Assembly (NCBI RefSeq): GCF_040151475.1
Contig: NZ_JBDKWG010000132.1
Coordinates: 117,982 to 181,981 of the forward strand
Direction: 5' to 3'
Length of the DNA stretch: 64,000 bases
From: CAXBNB01 sp040151475
Lineage (GTDB): Bacteria > Bacteroidota > Bacteroidia > Cytophagales > Cyclobacteriaceae
Within the stretch, counting starts at the first letter, position 1; every line of letters starts with the position of its first letter. A program made the translations under genes and the position numbers. The notes beneath the pieces are model-generated. The model was not told the origin of the DNA. It saw nothing but the letters and a program-made list of their open reading frames with translations, and ran no database searches. This document shows, piece after piece, positions 25,133 to 34,140 of this stretch.

Positions 25133-26188
25133 TAAAATCACTTTTTCTAACAATTTAATATACAATTCAACTCCCTCTTTCAATTCATTGATATAGATAA
25201 ATTCATCGGCTGTATGTGATCTGGCAGAATCACCCGGACCAATCTTCAAAGAAGGAACTGGTATCACTGCCTGATCAGAGGTAGTGGGGGAGCCATACGT
25301 TTTTCTTCCCAACTTCAAGCCAGCCTTCACCAGTGGATGATCCATCGGGATGGATGATGATTTCAATCGTACTGATCTGGGTGTAATCTCTGCCAATGTA
25401 TTTTTATCTATAATTTCCATTACTTCTTCATGAGTATAGGCGTCCGTTACCCTGATGTCGATTGTATAGCTGCATTCGGCAGGTACTACATTGTGCTGGC
25501 TTCCCGCATTTACTATGGTGACAGACATTTTCATAGGTCCCAAAGTGTCTGAAACTCTATCAAATTTATAGTTCTTGATCCAATCAATGTCTTTTATGGC
25601 CTTGTAAATGGCATTGTCTCCTTCTTCTCTGGCTGCATGTCCGCTGATGCCTTTGGCTACAGCATCTACTACCAACAGTCCTTTTTCCGATACAGCCAAG
25701 TCCATTAATGTTGGTTCACCAATTATAGCAACATCAATTTTTGGAAGTTTGTCCAAAATACTTTCTACGCCATTCTGTCCTGAAATCTCTTCTTCCGCAG
25801 TAGCGGCCATTACGAGATTGTACTTTAGATTTTCTTCTTTATAAAAATGAACAAAAGCAGTAATCAGGCTTGTTAATGCTCCTCCTGCATCATTACTGCC
25901 CAGACCATAGAGTTTACCATCTTTTTCTATTGGTGAAAACGGATCATTAGTATAGCCTTTGTTTGGTTTTACCGTGTCGTGGTGTGAGTTGAGTAGAATT
26001 GTTGGTTTGCTGGCATCATAATATTTGTTGACAGCCCATACATTGTTCAGGTGTTGGTTTGTTTCAACACCATTGTCTGTAAATACCTTTTTGATTAATG
26101 CAGCAGTTGTGTCTTCTTCCCGGGAAAAAGACTGTATCGAAATCAGGTCTTTCAAAAATTGCAATGTATTGATTTGCTCCTTATGCAT
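25130..26188 (-). CDS. argE: M20-family deacylase acting in arginine synthesis (N-acylcitrulline/N-acylornithine deacylase)
   Basis: 352-residue zinc amidohydrolase of family M20. Seen: zinc and catalytic motifs LLNSHHDTVKPN, YGLGSNDAGGALTSLI and ATAEEEISGQNG, followed by AIIGEPT and the dimerisation segment SGHAAREEGDNAIY. Because the neighbouring transcarbamylase is of the acylated-ornithine type, the substrate is more likely N-acyl-citrulline than N-acetylornithine; that is an inference from pathway logic. It overlaps nothing and is 2 bp from argB, so the genes are translationally close. Confidence 0.93.
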   Translation of the reverse strand: MHKEQINTLQFLKDLISIQSFSREEDTTAALIKKVFTDNGVETNQHLNNVWAVNKYYDASKPTILLNSHHDTVKPNKGYTNDPFSPIEKDGKLYGLGSNDAGGALTSLITAFVHFYKEENLKYNLVMAATAEEEISGQNGVESILDKLPKIDVAIIGEPTLMDLAVSEKGLLVVDAVAKGISGHAAREEGDNAIYKAIKDIDWIKNYKFDRVSDTLGPMKMSVTIVNAGSQHNVVPAECSYTIDIRVTDAYTHEEVMEIIDKNTLAEITPRSVRLKSSSIPMDHPLVKAGLKLGRKTYGSPTTSDQAVIPVPSLKIGPGDSARSHTADEFIYINELKEGVELYIKLLEKVIL

Positions 26189-26190
26189 GT

Positions 26191-26967
26191 TTATTTTGTC
26201 AGTTTTGTCCCTTTTTCTTCCAAAATATAGTCAGCATGTTTGATGCTTACCATACTCACACCATTGTCAATGGCATTGAAAGAATTGTCTAATTTAGGGA
26301 TCATTCCATCGTGAATTGCACCTGCTTGTATTAATTCTTTGTAATGTTTTTGGTCAATATGGTCAATCACAGAATTATCGTCATTGACATCTCTCAAAAC
26401 ACCCTTTTTGTCAAAACAATAGATCAGTTGAGTATCATAAAATGATGATAATGCAACAGCCAGGCCCGATGCAATGGTATCGGCATTGGTATTGAGCATG
26501 TTGCCTTTTTGGTCGTGCGTAAGGGCACAAAATATAGGAACAATACCCATTTCTATGATTTTGACCAGCAGTTCGGCTTTAATATCCTCAGTGTTAAAAT
26601 CACCTACAAATCCGTAATCAATTTCTGTGTTAACTCTTTTATGAGCGGGAATAATGTTCATGTCAGCACCTGTCAAGCCCAACGCATTGCAATCTAAAGA
26701 TTGAAGGTCAGCAACAATATTTTTATTGATTTGTCCGGCATACACTCCGGTAACTAGTTTGATGGTAGCCTCATCAGTTACCCGACGGCCATTGACCATG
26801 TTCACCGGAATGCCTAATTGCTTGCTCATTTCTGTAGCCAGTTTTCCGCCACCATGAACCAATATCTTTGATCCTTCTACTTTGGCAAAGTTTTGAAGGA
26901 ACTTGTCCAATGCTTCAGGGTTGTCGATGATGTTTCCACCTATTTTTATTATTTGAATTTTGTTCAT
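26191..26967 (-). CDS. argB: N-acetyl(acyl)glutamate kinase
   Basis: 258 residues. It phosphorylates the acylated glutamate in arginine synthesis. The amino-acid-kinase fold starts with IIKIGGNIID and is followed by ILVHGGGKLATEMSKQLGIP and LTGADMNIIPA; the C-terminal segment SIKHADYIL matches a subset of ArgB proteins in Bacteroidota. No extended N-terminal helix for arginine feedback is seen. It lies between argF' and argE. Confidence 0.95.
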   Translation of the reverse strand: MNKIQIIKIGGNIIDNPEALDKFLQNFAKVEGSKILVHGGGKLATEMSKQLGIPVNMVNGRRVTDEATIKLVTGVYAGQINKNIVADLQSLDCNALGLTGADMNIIPAHKRVNTEIDYGFVGDFNTEDIKAELLVKIIEMGIVPIFCALTHDQKGNMLNTNADTIASGLAVALSSFYDTQLIYCFDKKGVLRDVNDDNSVIDHIDQKHYKELIQAGAIHDGMIPKLDNSFNAIDNGVSMVSIKHADYILEEKGTKLTK

Positions 26968-26970
26968 TGA

Positions 26971-27038
26971 TTAGTCGATAGTCAATAGTCAACAGTCAAC
27001 AGCCGCTATGGACTATAGACTGTTGTCTATCGACTGAA
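26971..27038. repeat. Family 4 repeat copy c, overlapping the argF' 3' end
   Basis: TTAGTCGATAGTCAATAGTCAACAGTCAACAG is followed by CTATGGACTATAGACTGTTG and TCTATCGACTGAA, an imperfect hairpin. The right arm lies inside argF' and supplies its final codons and stop. Confidence 0.65.
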
Positions 27039-27960
27039 TTATTTTCTTTAAAACTATTTGCGCCCCAATCTCCCTGTTTTTCGCTTGTTTATATACAATT
27101 GAATTGTCGATTACTGAATCAGTGGCCACTACATTTCTTCTGATCGGAAGGCAATGCATAAACTTCCCATTGTTGGTCAATGACATTAGTTTGTCGTCTA
27201 TAGTCCAGTTGCCTTCTACATCTGGTTTTTCTCCATAGTGCGCATAGCTCGACCAGTTTTTGGCATATACAAAATCTGCTCCTTCGAATGCTTCCTGCTG
27301 GTTGTTGATGATTGGAATGCCATTGGTGAATTCTTCCTTCAGTTCATATCCCTTAGGGTGTGTAAGTACCACTTCAGCATCGGTGTGTTTCACCCATTGT
27401 AAAAAGGAGTTGGTAACTGCCTGTGGTAAAACCCTTGGATGAGGTGCCCAACTCACTGCTATTTTTGGTCTTTTAATTCCAGATTCTTTGATGGTAATCA
27501 TATCGGTCAGAGACTGTAAAGGATGTAAAGTGGCAGATTCCAAGCTCACAACTGGCACATCAGAATATTTTACAAAATCACTCATGATGTTTTCATTGTA
27601 ATCTTCTTCTCGGTTCTTCAATCCAGGAAAACTACGAACACCTAAAATATCGCAATACTGGCTCATCACTTTTACAGCATCTTTGATATGCTCTTGTGAG
27701 CCTCCGTCCATGACCGCTCCATCCTGAAACTCAATGTTCCATCCGTCGTTATTGAGGTTCATCACCATCACATCCATGCCGAGATTGAGGGCAGCCCTGT
27801 GGGTGCTCAACCTGGTTCTGAGGCTGGGATTAAGAAAAACCAAGCCAATGGTTTTCCCTCTACCTAATTCAGGAGTATAAACAGTTTTTTTAAGATTTAT
27901 CGCTTCATCTACAAGTGCCTTTACATCACCCGCATCATCAACTGAGATGAATTTTTTCAT
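27013..27960 (-). CDS. argF': N-acylornithine carbamoyltransferase (ArgF' type)
   Basis: 315 residues. It transfers a carbamoyl group from carbamoyl phosphate to an N-acylated ornithine, as in Xanthomonas (acetyl) and Bacteroides fragilis (succinyl), instead of to free ornithine. Seen: carbamoyl-phosphate loop NPSLRTRLST (residues 44-53), MDGGSQEHI (85-92), HPLQSLTDMITI, SWAPHPRVLPQAV and the C-terminal HCLPIRRN. The residue reported to separate acetyl (Glu) from succinyl (Pro) specificity aligns with Gln89 here, so the acyl group is undecided. The last residues (SIDNSL) and stop are encoded by a family 4 repeat. Confidence 0.93.
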   Translation of the reverse strand: MKKFISVDDAGDVKALVDEAINLKKTVYTPELGRGKTIGLVFLNPSLRTRLSTHRAALNLGMDVMVMNLNNDGWNIEFQDGAVMDGGSQEHIKDAVKVMSQYCDILGVRSFPGLKNREEDYNENIMSDFVKYSDVPVVSLESATLHPLQSLTDMITIKESGIKRPKIAVSWAPHPRVLPQAVTNSFLQWVKHTDAEVVLTHPKGYELKEEFTNGIPIINNQQEAFEGADFVYAKNWSSYAHYGEKPDVEGNWTIDDKLMSLTNNGKFMHCLPIRRNVVATDSVIDNSIVYKQAKNREIGAQIVLKKIIQSIDNSL

Positions 27961-28055
27961 TTTCTAATACTTTGGTTAAACAATTTGTCAGCAGCTACAT
28001 CTTAATTTTAACAGATTAAATAAGAAGTGGAAAGATTAGGTGAGCATAAATCAGA

Positions 28056-28922
28056 CTAGTTACTATGCGTTCTGAACCTTAATGATACTTCGACAGTATG
28101 GTCGTCTGTATCACTGGAATGGACTAGCCCCACAATCTGTATTTTTTCCTTCACATTAATTCCAGCATTAACACTAAAAATATCTGAATCATCTTGGATT
28201 CTATGTGTAAACCCTGCAATAAAAATGCCTTTAAACTCAGTGGTGAAGTTGATGTCGAAAATATCCCAAGATGAAGATTTGAGGTACAATATTGAAGGTT
28301 TAATTCTTAGCCAATTATTTACCTGAAGCTGAGATCCAAGAATAGTATAGATGGATTGATTTGCCTGACCCCATATTGCTTTCTCATCATTGGTTTTGCG
28401 TCTATTTAAAATATTGTTGAACGTAATGCCTCCGTAAAAAGAATTATGGTGGTATACCAAGCCTAAATCTATATTGGTATTTGAATACGAAAGACCACCT
28501 AGATTAGGATTCCCCATCATACTGCTACTATGATCGGATTCAATTTTGTCATTTCTTTGATCTAAATTCATTCCAATAGTCAAGTTTCCAGCTTTATTGA
28601 AATTTAGCTGATAGTTGTACGATAGTCTCCAGTCACGTTTATTCCAGTTTTGCATGGAATGATTTTGGAACATGACACCAATACCACTATTGATTCCTGG
28701 TATTTGGGTTTCGTATGAGAATAGAAGGGAAGTTGGTTGATAACTACTTTCTCCAACACCACTTTTTACAAAGGAAGAAAATTGATGTCCGTTTTTTATA
28801 CCCACAAAGGCTGGATTGATGATTTTCAAATCATACTGATATAGTTTAAATGGTGTTAAGCCTTGGGCGAAAGAAGAACCACAGAAAAGAATGATCACTA
28901 AGAACAAAAACAACTTTTTCAT
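28056..28922 (-). CDS. PorP/SprF-family outer-membrane protein
   Basis: 288 residues with a signal peptide (1-19, ending SSFAQ). It starts mature chain text GLTPFKLYQYDLKIINPAFVG, the characteristic beginning of PorP/SprF proteins, followed by beta-barrel-like repeats (GIGVMFQNHSM, LNFNKAGNLTIGMNLDQRND, NIDLGLVYHHNSFYGGITFN). Family members work with type IX secretion, often beside a large secreted adhesin, which is not present here. Its position between argD and argF' on the same strand looks like an insertion into the arginine operon. Confidence 0.85.
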   Translation of the reverse strand: MKKLFLFLVIILFCGSSFAQGLTPFKLYQYDLKIINPAFVGIKNGHQFSSFVKSGVGESSYQPTSLLFSYETQIPGINSGIGVMFQNHSMQNWNKRDWRLSYNYQLNFNKAGNLTIGMNLDQRNDKIESDHSSSMMGNPNLGGLSYSNTNIDLGLVYHHNSFYGGITFNNILNRRKTNDEKAIWGQANQSIYTILGSQLQVNNWLRIKPSILYLKSSSWDIFDINFTTEFKGIFIAGFTHRIQDDSDIFSVNAGINVKEKIQIVGLVHSSDTDDHTVEVSLRFRTHSN

Positions 28923-28984
28923 TTTTCAGGAATTAAATTTAACAATTGGAAAAAACATCCTTCAATATAGGCATTTAGTCAGAG

Positions 28985-30133
28985 TTAGTTATTTGCGACA
29001 GCCTCTTTTTCTAGCACGGAAGTCAGACAATTAGCTAGGAGCTTCACTTCTTTCTCTGTAATAGTCAAAGGGGGTAAAAACCTCAATACATTGGGGTTGG
29101 ATGAGCTGCCTGTGAACAACCCATGCTCGAATACCAGTTTTTTTCTTATGGGTGCAACAGGGAAATCAAATTCTATTGCTGTCATCAGACCTTTTCCTCT
29201 TACCTCTTTCACGCCGGGTATTTTTGAAAACAATTCTAGCTGAATGGCTTCAAGGGCTTTTGCATTTTCAATTAATTTCTCTTTTTCAATCACTTCCAAC
29301 ACTGCCAGTGCGGCAGCACAAGCCAGGTGATTGCCACCGAATGTTGTGCCTAGCATACCAAACCAAGCTTCTACTTTCGGGCTAATCAAAACACCTCCAA
29401 TAGGGTAGCCATTGCCCATGCCTTTGGCAGTGGTGATGATGTCTGGTCGGATGCCGAAGAGTTGGTGCGCAAAGAATTCACCAGCCCGTCCATATCCGGA
29501 TTGTACTTCATCAAGTATGAGCATGACACCATATTTTTTACACAGTTGAGCCAAAGCGGTCATGAATTCCTGAGTAGGCAAGTAAATACCTGCCAGTCCC
29601 TGAATGCCTTCAATGATAACAGCAGCAATGTCATTGCCCTGCAGTACCTTTTCAGTCGCTTCCAGGTCATTCAGGTCAACCAATACTTTTTCATGCATTT
29701 GGTTGAATGGTGCAATGATTTTTGGATTGTCAGTAATCGCCACTGCTCCTGAAGTCCTGCCATGGAAGCCTCCTTTGAAAGCCAGTATTTTGCTTCTTTT
29801 GGTTTCGAACGAAGCTACTTTTAGTGCATTTTCATTTGCCTCAGCACCAGAGTTGCACAGGAATAGGTTGTAATCCTCATAGCCTGACATTTCGCCAAGT
29901 TTTTTTGCCAGTTCCTTTTGTATTGGAATTTCTATAGAATTGGAATAAAAAGCCAGTTTATCCAATTGGTCTTTCATCCTTTTGATATAATGTGGATGTG
30001 AGTGACCAATAGAAATAACCGCATGCCCTCCGTAAAGGTCGGTGTATTCTTTTCCTTCTTTGTCCCAAAGTTTGAATCCTTTGGCTTTGTCAATCTCAAT
30101 AGGATAGACAGGATAGACGTTGAATAAATCCAT
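28985..30133 (-). CDS. argD: Acetylornithine aminotransferase
   Basis: 382 residues, class-III PLP aminotransferase. It converts N-acylglutamate semialdehyde to N-acylornithine. Landmarks: NSGAEANENALKVAS, FKGGFHGRTSGAVAITDNP, the PLP contact ILDEVQSGYGRAGEFFAHQ and the lysine in TTAKGMGNGYPIGGVLIS. The TTFGGNHLACAAALAVLE segment is typical of ArgD. It lies between proC and the porP-like gene, all on the minus strand. Confidence 0.96.
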   Translation of the reverse strand: MDLFNVYPVYPIEIDKAKGFKLWDKEGKEYTDLYGGHAVISIGHSHPHYIKRMKDQLDKLAFYSNSIEIPIQKELAKKLGEMSGYEDYNLFLCNSGAEANENALKVASFETKRSKILAFKGGFHGRTSGAVAITDNPKIIAPFNQMHEKVLVDLNDLEATEKVLQGNDIAAVIIEGIQGLAGIYLPTQEFMTALAQLCKKYGVMLILDEVQSGYGRAGEFFAHQLFGIRPDIITTAKGMGNGYPIGGVLISPKVEAWFGMLGTTFGGNHLACAAALAVLEVIEKEKLIENAKALEAIQLELFSKIPGVKEVRGKGLMTAIEFDFPVAPIRKKLVFEHGLFTGSSSNPNVLRFLPPLTITEKEVKLLANCLTSVLEKEAVANN

Positions 30134-30147
30134 TTGTATTTTATTAA

Positions 30148-30183
30148 GCTATGCGCCTAGCGCAATGCGCTAAGCGTTTAGCG
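30148..30183. repeat. Short GC-rich palindromic repeat upstream of argD
   Basis: GCTATGCGCCTAGCGCAATG is followed by CGCTAAGCGTTTAGCG; it contains repeated ctagcgc/ttagcgc units that fold back on each other. It is much richer in GC than its surroundings and ends 2 bp before the proC stop codon. Its type (AGCGCATAGCGC words) recurs in Bacteroidota intergenic DNA. Confidence 0.5.
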
Positions 30184-30184
30184 A

Positions 30185-30976
30185 TTATTTAATATTTTCA
30201 ATTCGTTTGTAAGAAGTTTTAATTCCCTGAATCACAGCAGAACTCAATCCGTGGTGCTCCATTTCATTTAACCCCGCAATGGTACATCCCATAGGGGTTG
30301 TTACTTTGTCGATGGCATTTTCCGGGTGATCGCCTGTTCCTTCCAAAAGGGCTGCAGCACCTTTGGCTACCTGTACAGCTATTTGTTGCGCTTCTTCTGG
30401 ATGAAAACCGACTTCCACACCACCTTGTGTTGCTGCCCTTATATACCTGAGGAAAAATGCAATGCCAGATGCACCAATTACCGTGGCTGCCTGCATCAGT
30501 TGTTCGCCTATCACAAGAGTACTTCCCAATGCATCGAATATGTTTTTAACATCATCTAAGCCTTTAGTATTTTCTGTAGTTGCAATACATGTCATGGATT
30601 GCATTTTGGCAATGGCAGTATTTGGCATTACCCGGATGATTGGAATTTCATTACCTAGCTGAGATTGAATTTCACTGATACTTACGCCTGTCACCACCGA
30701 TGCTACCACATGTTTGCTGGTGATTAAGTCGTCCTTGATTTCCTTCAGAAGGCTCTCTAGCTGCCTTGGCTGAACAGCCAGAATTATGATTTCTGATTCT
30801 GAGACGGCTTGATGGTTGTCTTCTGACAAAGTGATACCAGTGCCTTCCAGTTCTTCCATCCAACTGATTTTCTTGTTGGTGAGTGTGATTTTTCCTTTGT
30901 CTAGAAATCCAGCCTGAGCCAGACCTCTTGAAATGGCTTTTCCCAAATTTCCCCCACCTAGTATTGCTATATTCAT
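30185..30976 (-). CDS. proC: Pyrroline-5-carboxylate reductase
   Basis: 263 residues. It catalyses the last step of proline synthesis. The NAD(P)-binding loop is IAILGGGNLGKAISRGLAQ (residues 3-21). Further family text: ILAVQPRQLESLL, IIRVMPNTAIAKMQSMTCI, the C-terminal domain signature GSGIAFFLRYI-like (GASGIAFFLRYIRAATQGGV) and VTTPMGCTIAGLNEMEHHGL. It is encoded within the arginine run between argC and argD; coupling of proline and arginine genes is common in this phylum. Confidence 0.96.
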   Translation of the reverse strand: MNIAILGGGNLGKAISRGLAQAGFLDKGKITLTNKKISWMEELEGTGITLSEDNHQAVSESEIIILAVQPRQLESLLKEIKDDLITSKHVVASVVTGVSISEIQSQLGNEIPIIRVMPNTAIAKMQSMTCIATTENTKGLDDVKNIFDALGSTLVIGEQLMQAATVIGASGIAFFLRYIRAATQGGVEVGFHPEEAQQIAVQVAKGAAALLEGTGDHPENAIDKVTTPMGCTIAGLNEMEHHGLSSAVIQGIKTSYKRIENIK

Positions 30977-31048
30977 GACTTAAATATTTTAGTTTAACAG
31001 ACTATTTCTGTTGTATTATTTCGTTTCTATTTCCTCCAATGCCACTAT

Positions 31049-31144
31049 TGTCATTCCGACGAAGGAGGAATCCTCTTGACTAGTAGAGCAAGCGTATAAG
31101 ATTCCTGCCTGTCGGCAGACATGGTCTCCTACGTCGAAATGACA
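31049..31144. repeat. Interspersed palindromic repeat, family 3 copy c
   Basis: TGTCATTCCGACGAAGGAGG at the left pairs with CTCCTACGTCGAAATGACA at the right, and an inner palindrome CCTGCCTGTCGGCAGACATGG is shared with copy a. It lies in the gap between argC and proC. Confidence 0.85.
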
Positions 31145-31188
31145 GAAGGAAGTTGTTGTCTTTGTTGCACTATAGTTTTTAGTGCTCT

Positions 31189-32184
31189 TCAAAAGGCCAC
31201 CGTTTTTAATTTCAATCCCATAGTTTCTTCCAAGCCAAAGATTAAATTCATATTTTGAACGGCTTGACCGGAAGCTCCCTTCACCAAATTGTCTATAATG
31301 CTAGTGATTAACAGTTTGTTCCTATGTTTTTCTAAATGAAGAATGCATTTGTTGCTGTTCACTACCTGCTTCAAATGGATTCCTTTTTCGGAAATACTTA
31401 CAAATGGGTGTTCAGCATAGAAATTGTTATATAATTCTGTCGCTTCTTCCACACTCAAATCACATTCAGTATAGATTGATCCAAATATTCCTTTGGTGAA
31501 ATTTCCTCTTACCGGAATGAAATTAATGTCATAATTCATAGAGCTTTGTAAGCTTACAAGGCTTTCAGTGATCTCTCCCAAATGCTGATGGGTGAATGCT
31601 TTGTAAACCGACACATTGTTGTTTCTCCAACTGAAATGACTGGTAGCTGATGGATTTTGTCCGGCACCTGTCGAACCAGTAATAGCGTTCACATGAATCT
31701 CATTTTTGATGATGCCAGCTTTCGCCAGTGGCAACAAAGCCAGTTGAATACATGTTGCGAAACAACCAGGATTGGCTATGTAATTTGATTTTTTGATTTT
31801 GTCTCGTTGCAATTCCGGTAATCCATATACGAATGATTTTCCATCAAAATCAGCATCTGCATGAAGTCTGAAATCATTGCCCAAATCAATAATTTTGGTA
31901 GAATCACTGAATTCATTTTCTTCCAAAACCTTTTTTGCTTTTCCATGTCCCTGACAAAGAAAGACCACATTTACATCGAGAATAGGTTTGGAAGAGAAGG
32001 TCAGGTTGCATTCACCAAATAGGTCGTCATGTACTTCACTCACTTGTTTTCCAGCATTGCTCGAACTATTGATAAAAGAGATTTTGACCATAGGATGATT
32101 AATCAAAATACGAATCAGTTCACCCGCTGTGTAACCAGCCCCACCAATGATTCCAACGGATATTTTATTTGTTGTTGACTGCAT
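31189..32184 (-). CDS. argC: N-acetyl(acyl)-gamma-glutamyl-phosphate reductase
   Basis: 331 residues. It reduces N-acylglutamyl phosphate to the semialdehyde. The NADP loop is VGIIGGAGYTAGELIRIL (about 10-27) and the catalytic cysteine lies in ANPGCFATCIQLALLPLA. The later segment GQNPSATSHFSWRNNNVSVY and HQHLGEI match ArgC. The ATG overlaps the 3' end of argG by 20 bp, in another frame, indicating tight operon packing. No other in-frame ATG lies upstream of the Rossmann loop. Confidence 0.96.
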   Translation of the reverse strand: MQSTTNKISVGIIGGAGYTAGELIRILINHPMVKISFINSSSNAGKQVSEVHDDLFGECNLTFSSKPILDVNVVFLCQGHGKAKKVLEENEFSDSTKIIDLGNDFRLHADADFDGKSFVYGLPELQRDKIKKSNYIANPGCFATCIQLALLPLAKAGIIKNEIHVNAITGSTGAGQNPSATSHFSWRNNNVSVYKAFTHQHLGEITESLVSLQSSMNYDINFIPVRGNFTKGIFGSIYTECDLSVEEATELYNNFYAEHPFVSISEKGIHLKQVVNSNKCILHLEKHRNKLLITSIIDNLVKGASGQAVQNMNLIFGLEETMGLKLKTVAF

Positions 32185-33355
32185 GATAGATTTTGGTTTG
32201 ATTAGCCAATATTTTGGTAAATCCTTTCACATCTTCTCCTGTCCAGGCATTGTTCATTTCGCCATAGTCTCCAAATTTAGAATTCATGAGGTCATGGTCA
32301 GATTTAATGCCTACAATATTGAAATTGTAGGGTTGAAGTTCTACAATTACAGTTCCTGTTACATTTTCCTGAGTATCTATGAGGAATTTTTCTATGTTTC
32401 GCATTACCGGATCCATATATTGACCTTCATGAAGGAGCATACCATACCAGTTGGCCAGTTGCTCTTTCCAGTACATTTGCCATTTGGTCAATGTATGTTT
32501 TTCTAAAGTCTCATGACCTTTGATGATTATCATTGGGGCGGCAGCTTCGAAACCTACCCGGCCTTTTATGCCAATGATGGTATCGCCAACATGCATTCCC
32601 CGGCCTACTGCGTATTGAGTCGCAATGCTCTCTAATTTCAGAATGGCATCAACCGGATTGAGTTTTTTTTCATTGATTCCTTTTAGTTCCCCTTTGTCAA
32701 AAAACAATTCTACGGTTTCCGTTCCTTCTTTGGTTACTTGTGATGGATATGCTTCATTTGGTAATGTCTGATGAGAAGTCAAAGTTTCCTGTCCACCAAC
32801 GCTTGTTCCCCAGAGGCCTTTGTTGATAGAATATTTTGATTTTTCCCAGGAAGCCTCCACTCCATTTGCCTTGAGGTAGTCTATTTCTTCCTGACGGGAA
32901 AGTTGCATGTCTCTGATCGGTGTGATTACCTCTATATCCGGAGCTAAGATGCCAAAGGTAAGGTCGAAACGTACCTGGTCATTTCCTGCTCCTGTGCTGC
33001 CATGTGCAATGTAATCTGCATTCAGGTTTTTTGCATATTTAGCAATAGCCATAGCCTGAAAAACCCTTTCAGCACTTACAGATAGGGGATAAGTGTTGTT
33101 TTTAAGGATATTGCCGAATACTAAATATTTTACCGCATCATTGTAAAATTCCTCTATGCAATCCAGGTTGCTATGAGAAACAGAGCCTAAATTGTACGCA
33201 TGTTTTTCCACTTTGTCCAACTCTTCTTTTGAAAAACCACCTGTATTGACCAATACGGTATGCACTTCCAAATCTTTCTCAATAGATAAATATTTGACGC
33301 AATATGTTGTGTCCAATCCTCCACTAAACGCTAATACAACTTTCTTTTTACTCAT
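32165..33355 (-). CDS. argG: Argininosuccinate synthase
   Basis: 396 residues. It ligates citrulline and aspartate with ATP. The N-terminal ATP-pyrophosphatase loop is VVLAFSGGLDTTYCVKYL. Other segments are IAHGSTGAGNDQVRFDL, EVITPIRDMQLSRQEEIDYL and SINKGLWGTSVGGQETLTSH. Its start overlaps the upstream acyltransferase gene by 8 bp and its end overlaps argC by 20 bp. Confidence 0.97.
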   Translation of the reverse strand: MSKKKVVLAFSGGLDTTYCVKYLSIEKDLEVHTVLVNTGGFSKEELDKVEKHAYNLGSVSHSNLDCIEEFYNDAVKYLVFGNILKNNTYPLSVSAERVFQAMAIAKYAKNLNADYIAHGSTGAGNDQVRFDLTFGILAPDIEVITPIRDMQLSRQEEIDYLKANGVEASWEKSKYSINKGLWGTSVGGQETLTSHQTLPNEAYPSQVTKEGTETVELFFDKGELKGINEKKLNPVDAILKLESIATQYAVGRGMHVGDTIIGIKGRVGFEAAAPMIIIKGHETLEKHTLTKWQMYWKEQLANWYGMLLHEGQYMDPVMRNIEKFLIDTQENVTGTVIVELQPYNFNIVGIKSDHDLMNSKFGDYGEMNNAWTGEDVKGFTKILANQTKIYHAVNNK

Positions 33356-33992
33356 GACTCATAACTTTTTTACTAAATAATTTTTTGGCTTCTTCTTTTC
33401 TTTTTGAGAGGAAAAATCTCATGAACTTGATCCAACGGGTAGTTGCAGTTTCTTTTTTACTGCTTTTGACTTTCTCGGGATCAAACAGCATACCTGTACA
33501 GAGGCAATGTGAGCGGTTGGTTCTGGTGAGAATGTCAAAATTCTTACACGTTTGACATCCCTTCCAAAACTGTTCGTCATCTGTCAATTCAGAAAATGTG
33601 ACAGGTTGATATCCCAGTTCGGCATTGATTTTCATAACTGCCAGGCTGGTAGTAATCCCAAATATTTTTGCATGGGGAAATTTCTTTCGCGACAGCTCGA
33701 AAATTTTGCTTTTGATTTTTTTTGCCAGTCCCAGTTTTCGGTATTCCGAATGGACAATAAGACCGGAGTTGGCAACAAACTTATCGTGTCCCCAGCTTTC
33801 TATATAACAGAATCCGGCCACAGTATCTCCATCAAGTGAGATCACAGCCTTTCCTTCAGACATTTTCTTTTGAAGGTATTCCACAGAACGTTTTGCAATA
33901 CCGGTACCTCTTTCTTTGGCCGCTTGTTCCATCATATTGGCAATGGTTTCGGCGTATTTAAGGTGTTCTTCGGTTGCGTAAATGACTTCCAT
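33348..33992 (-). CDS. GNAT N-acyltransferase, probable first enzyme (N-acylglutamate synthase) of the arginine pathway
   Basis: 214 residues. The GNAT core is about 1-140: VIYATEEHLKYAETIANMM, VISLDGDTVAGFCYIESWG, SGLIVHSEYRKLGLAKKIK (acyl-CoA loop) and ITTSLAVMKINAELGYQPV. The tail has a Cys cluster (CQTCKNFDIL, then CLCTGMLF), possibly metal binding. It is the promoter-proximal gene of the arg operon, overlapping argG by 8 bp, and no other argA or argJ is present. Related Bacteroidota genes have been proposed as N-acyl(acetyl or succinyl)glutamate synthases. Acyl donor cannot be decided from sequence. Confidence 0.85.
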   Translation of the reverse strand: MEVIYATEEHLKYAETIANMMEQAAKERGTGIAKRSVEYLQKKMSEGKAVISLDGDTVAGFCYIESWGHDKFVANSGLIVHSEYRKLGLAKKIKSKIFELSRKKFPHAKIFGITTSLAVMKINAELGYQPVTFSELTDDEQFWKGCQTCKNFDILTRTNRSHCLCTGMLFDPEKVKSSKKETATTRWIKFMRFFLSKRKEEAKKLFSKKVMSHE

Positions 33993-34140
33993 TAATTTAT
34001 TTAATCAACAAAGATTGAAAATTGATTTTAAACGTGATATTTTCCATTCTCTCATGGTAAAATCCAGTATTTTGAAAATATATATAATATGGGTAGGGAA
34101 TGATGTAGAGTACGTAGCTCCACCGAGTATATATAGACCC

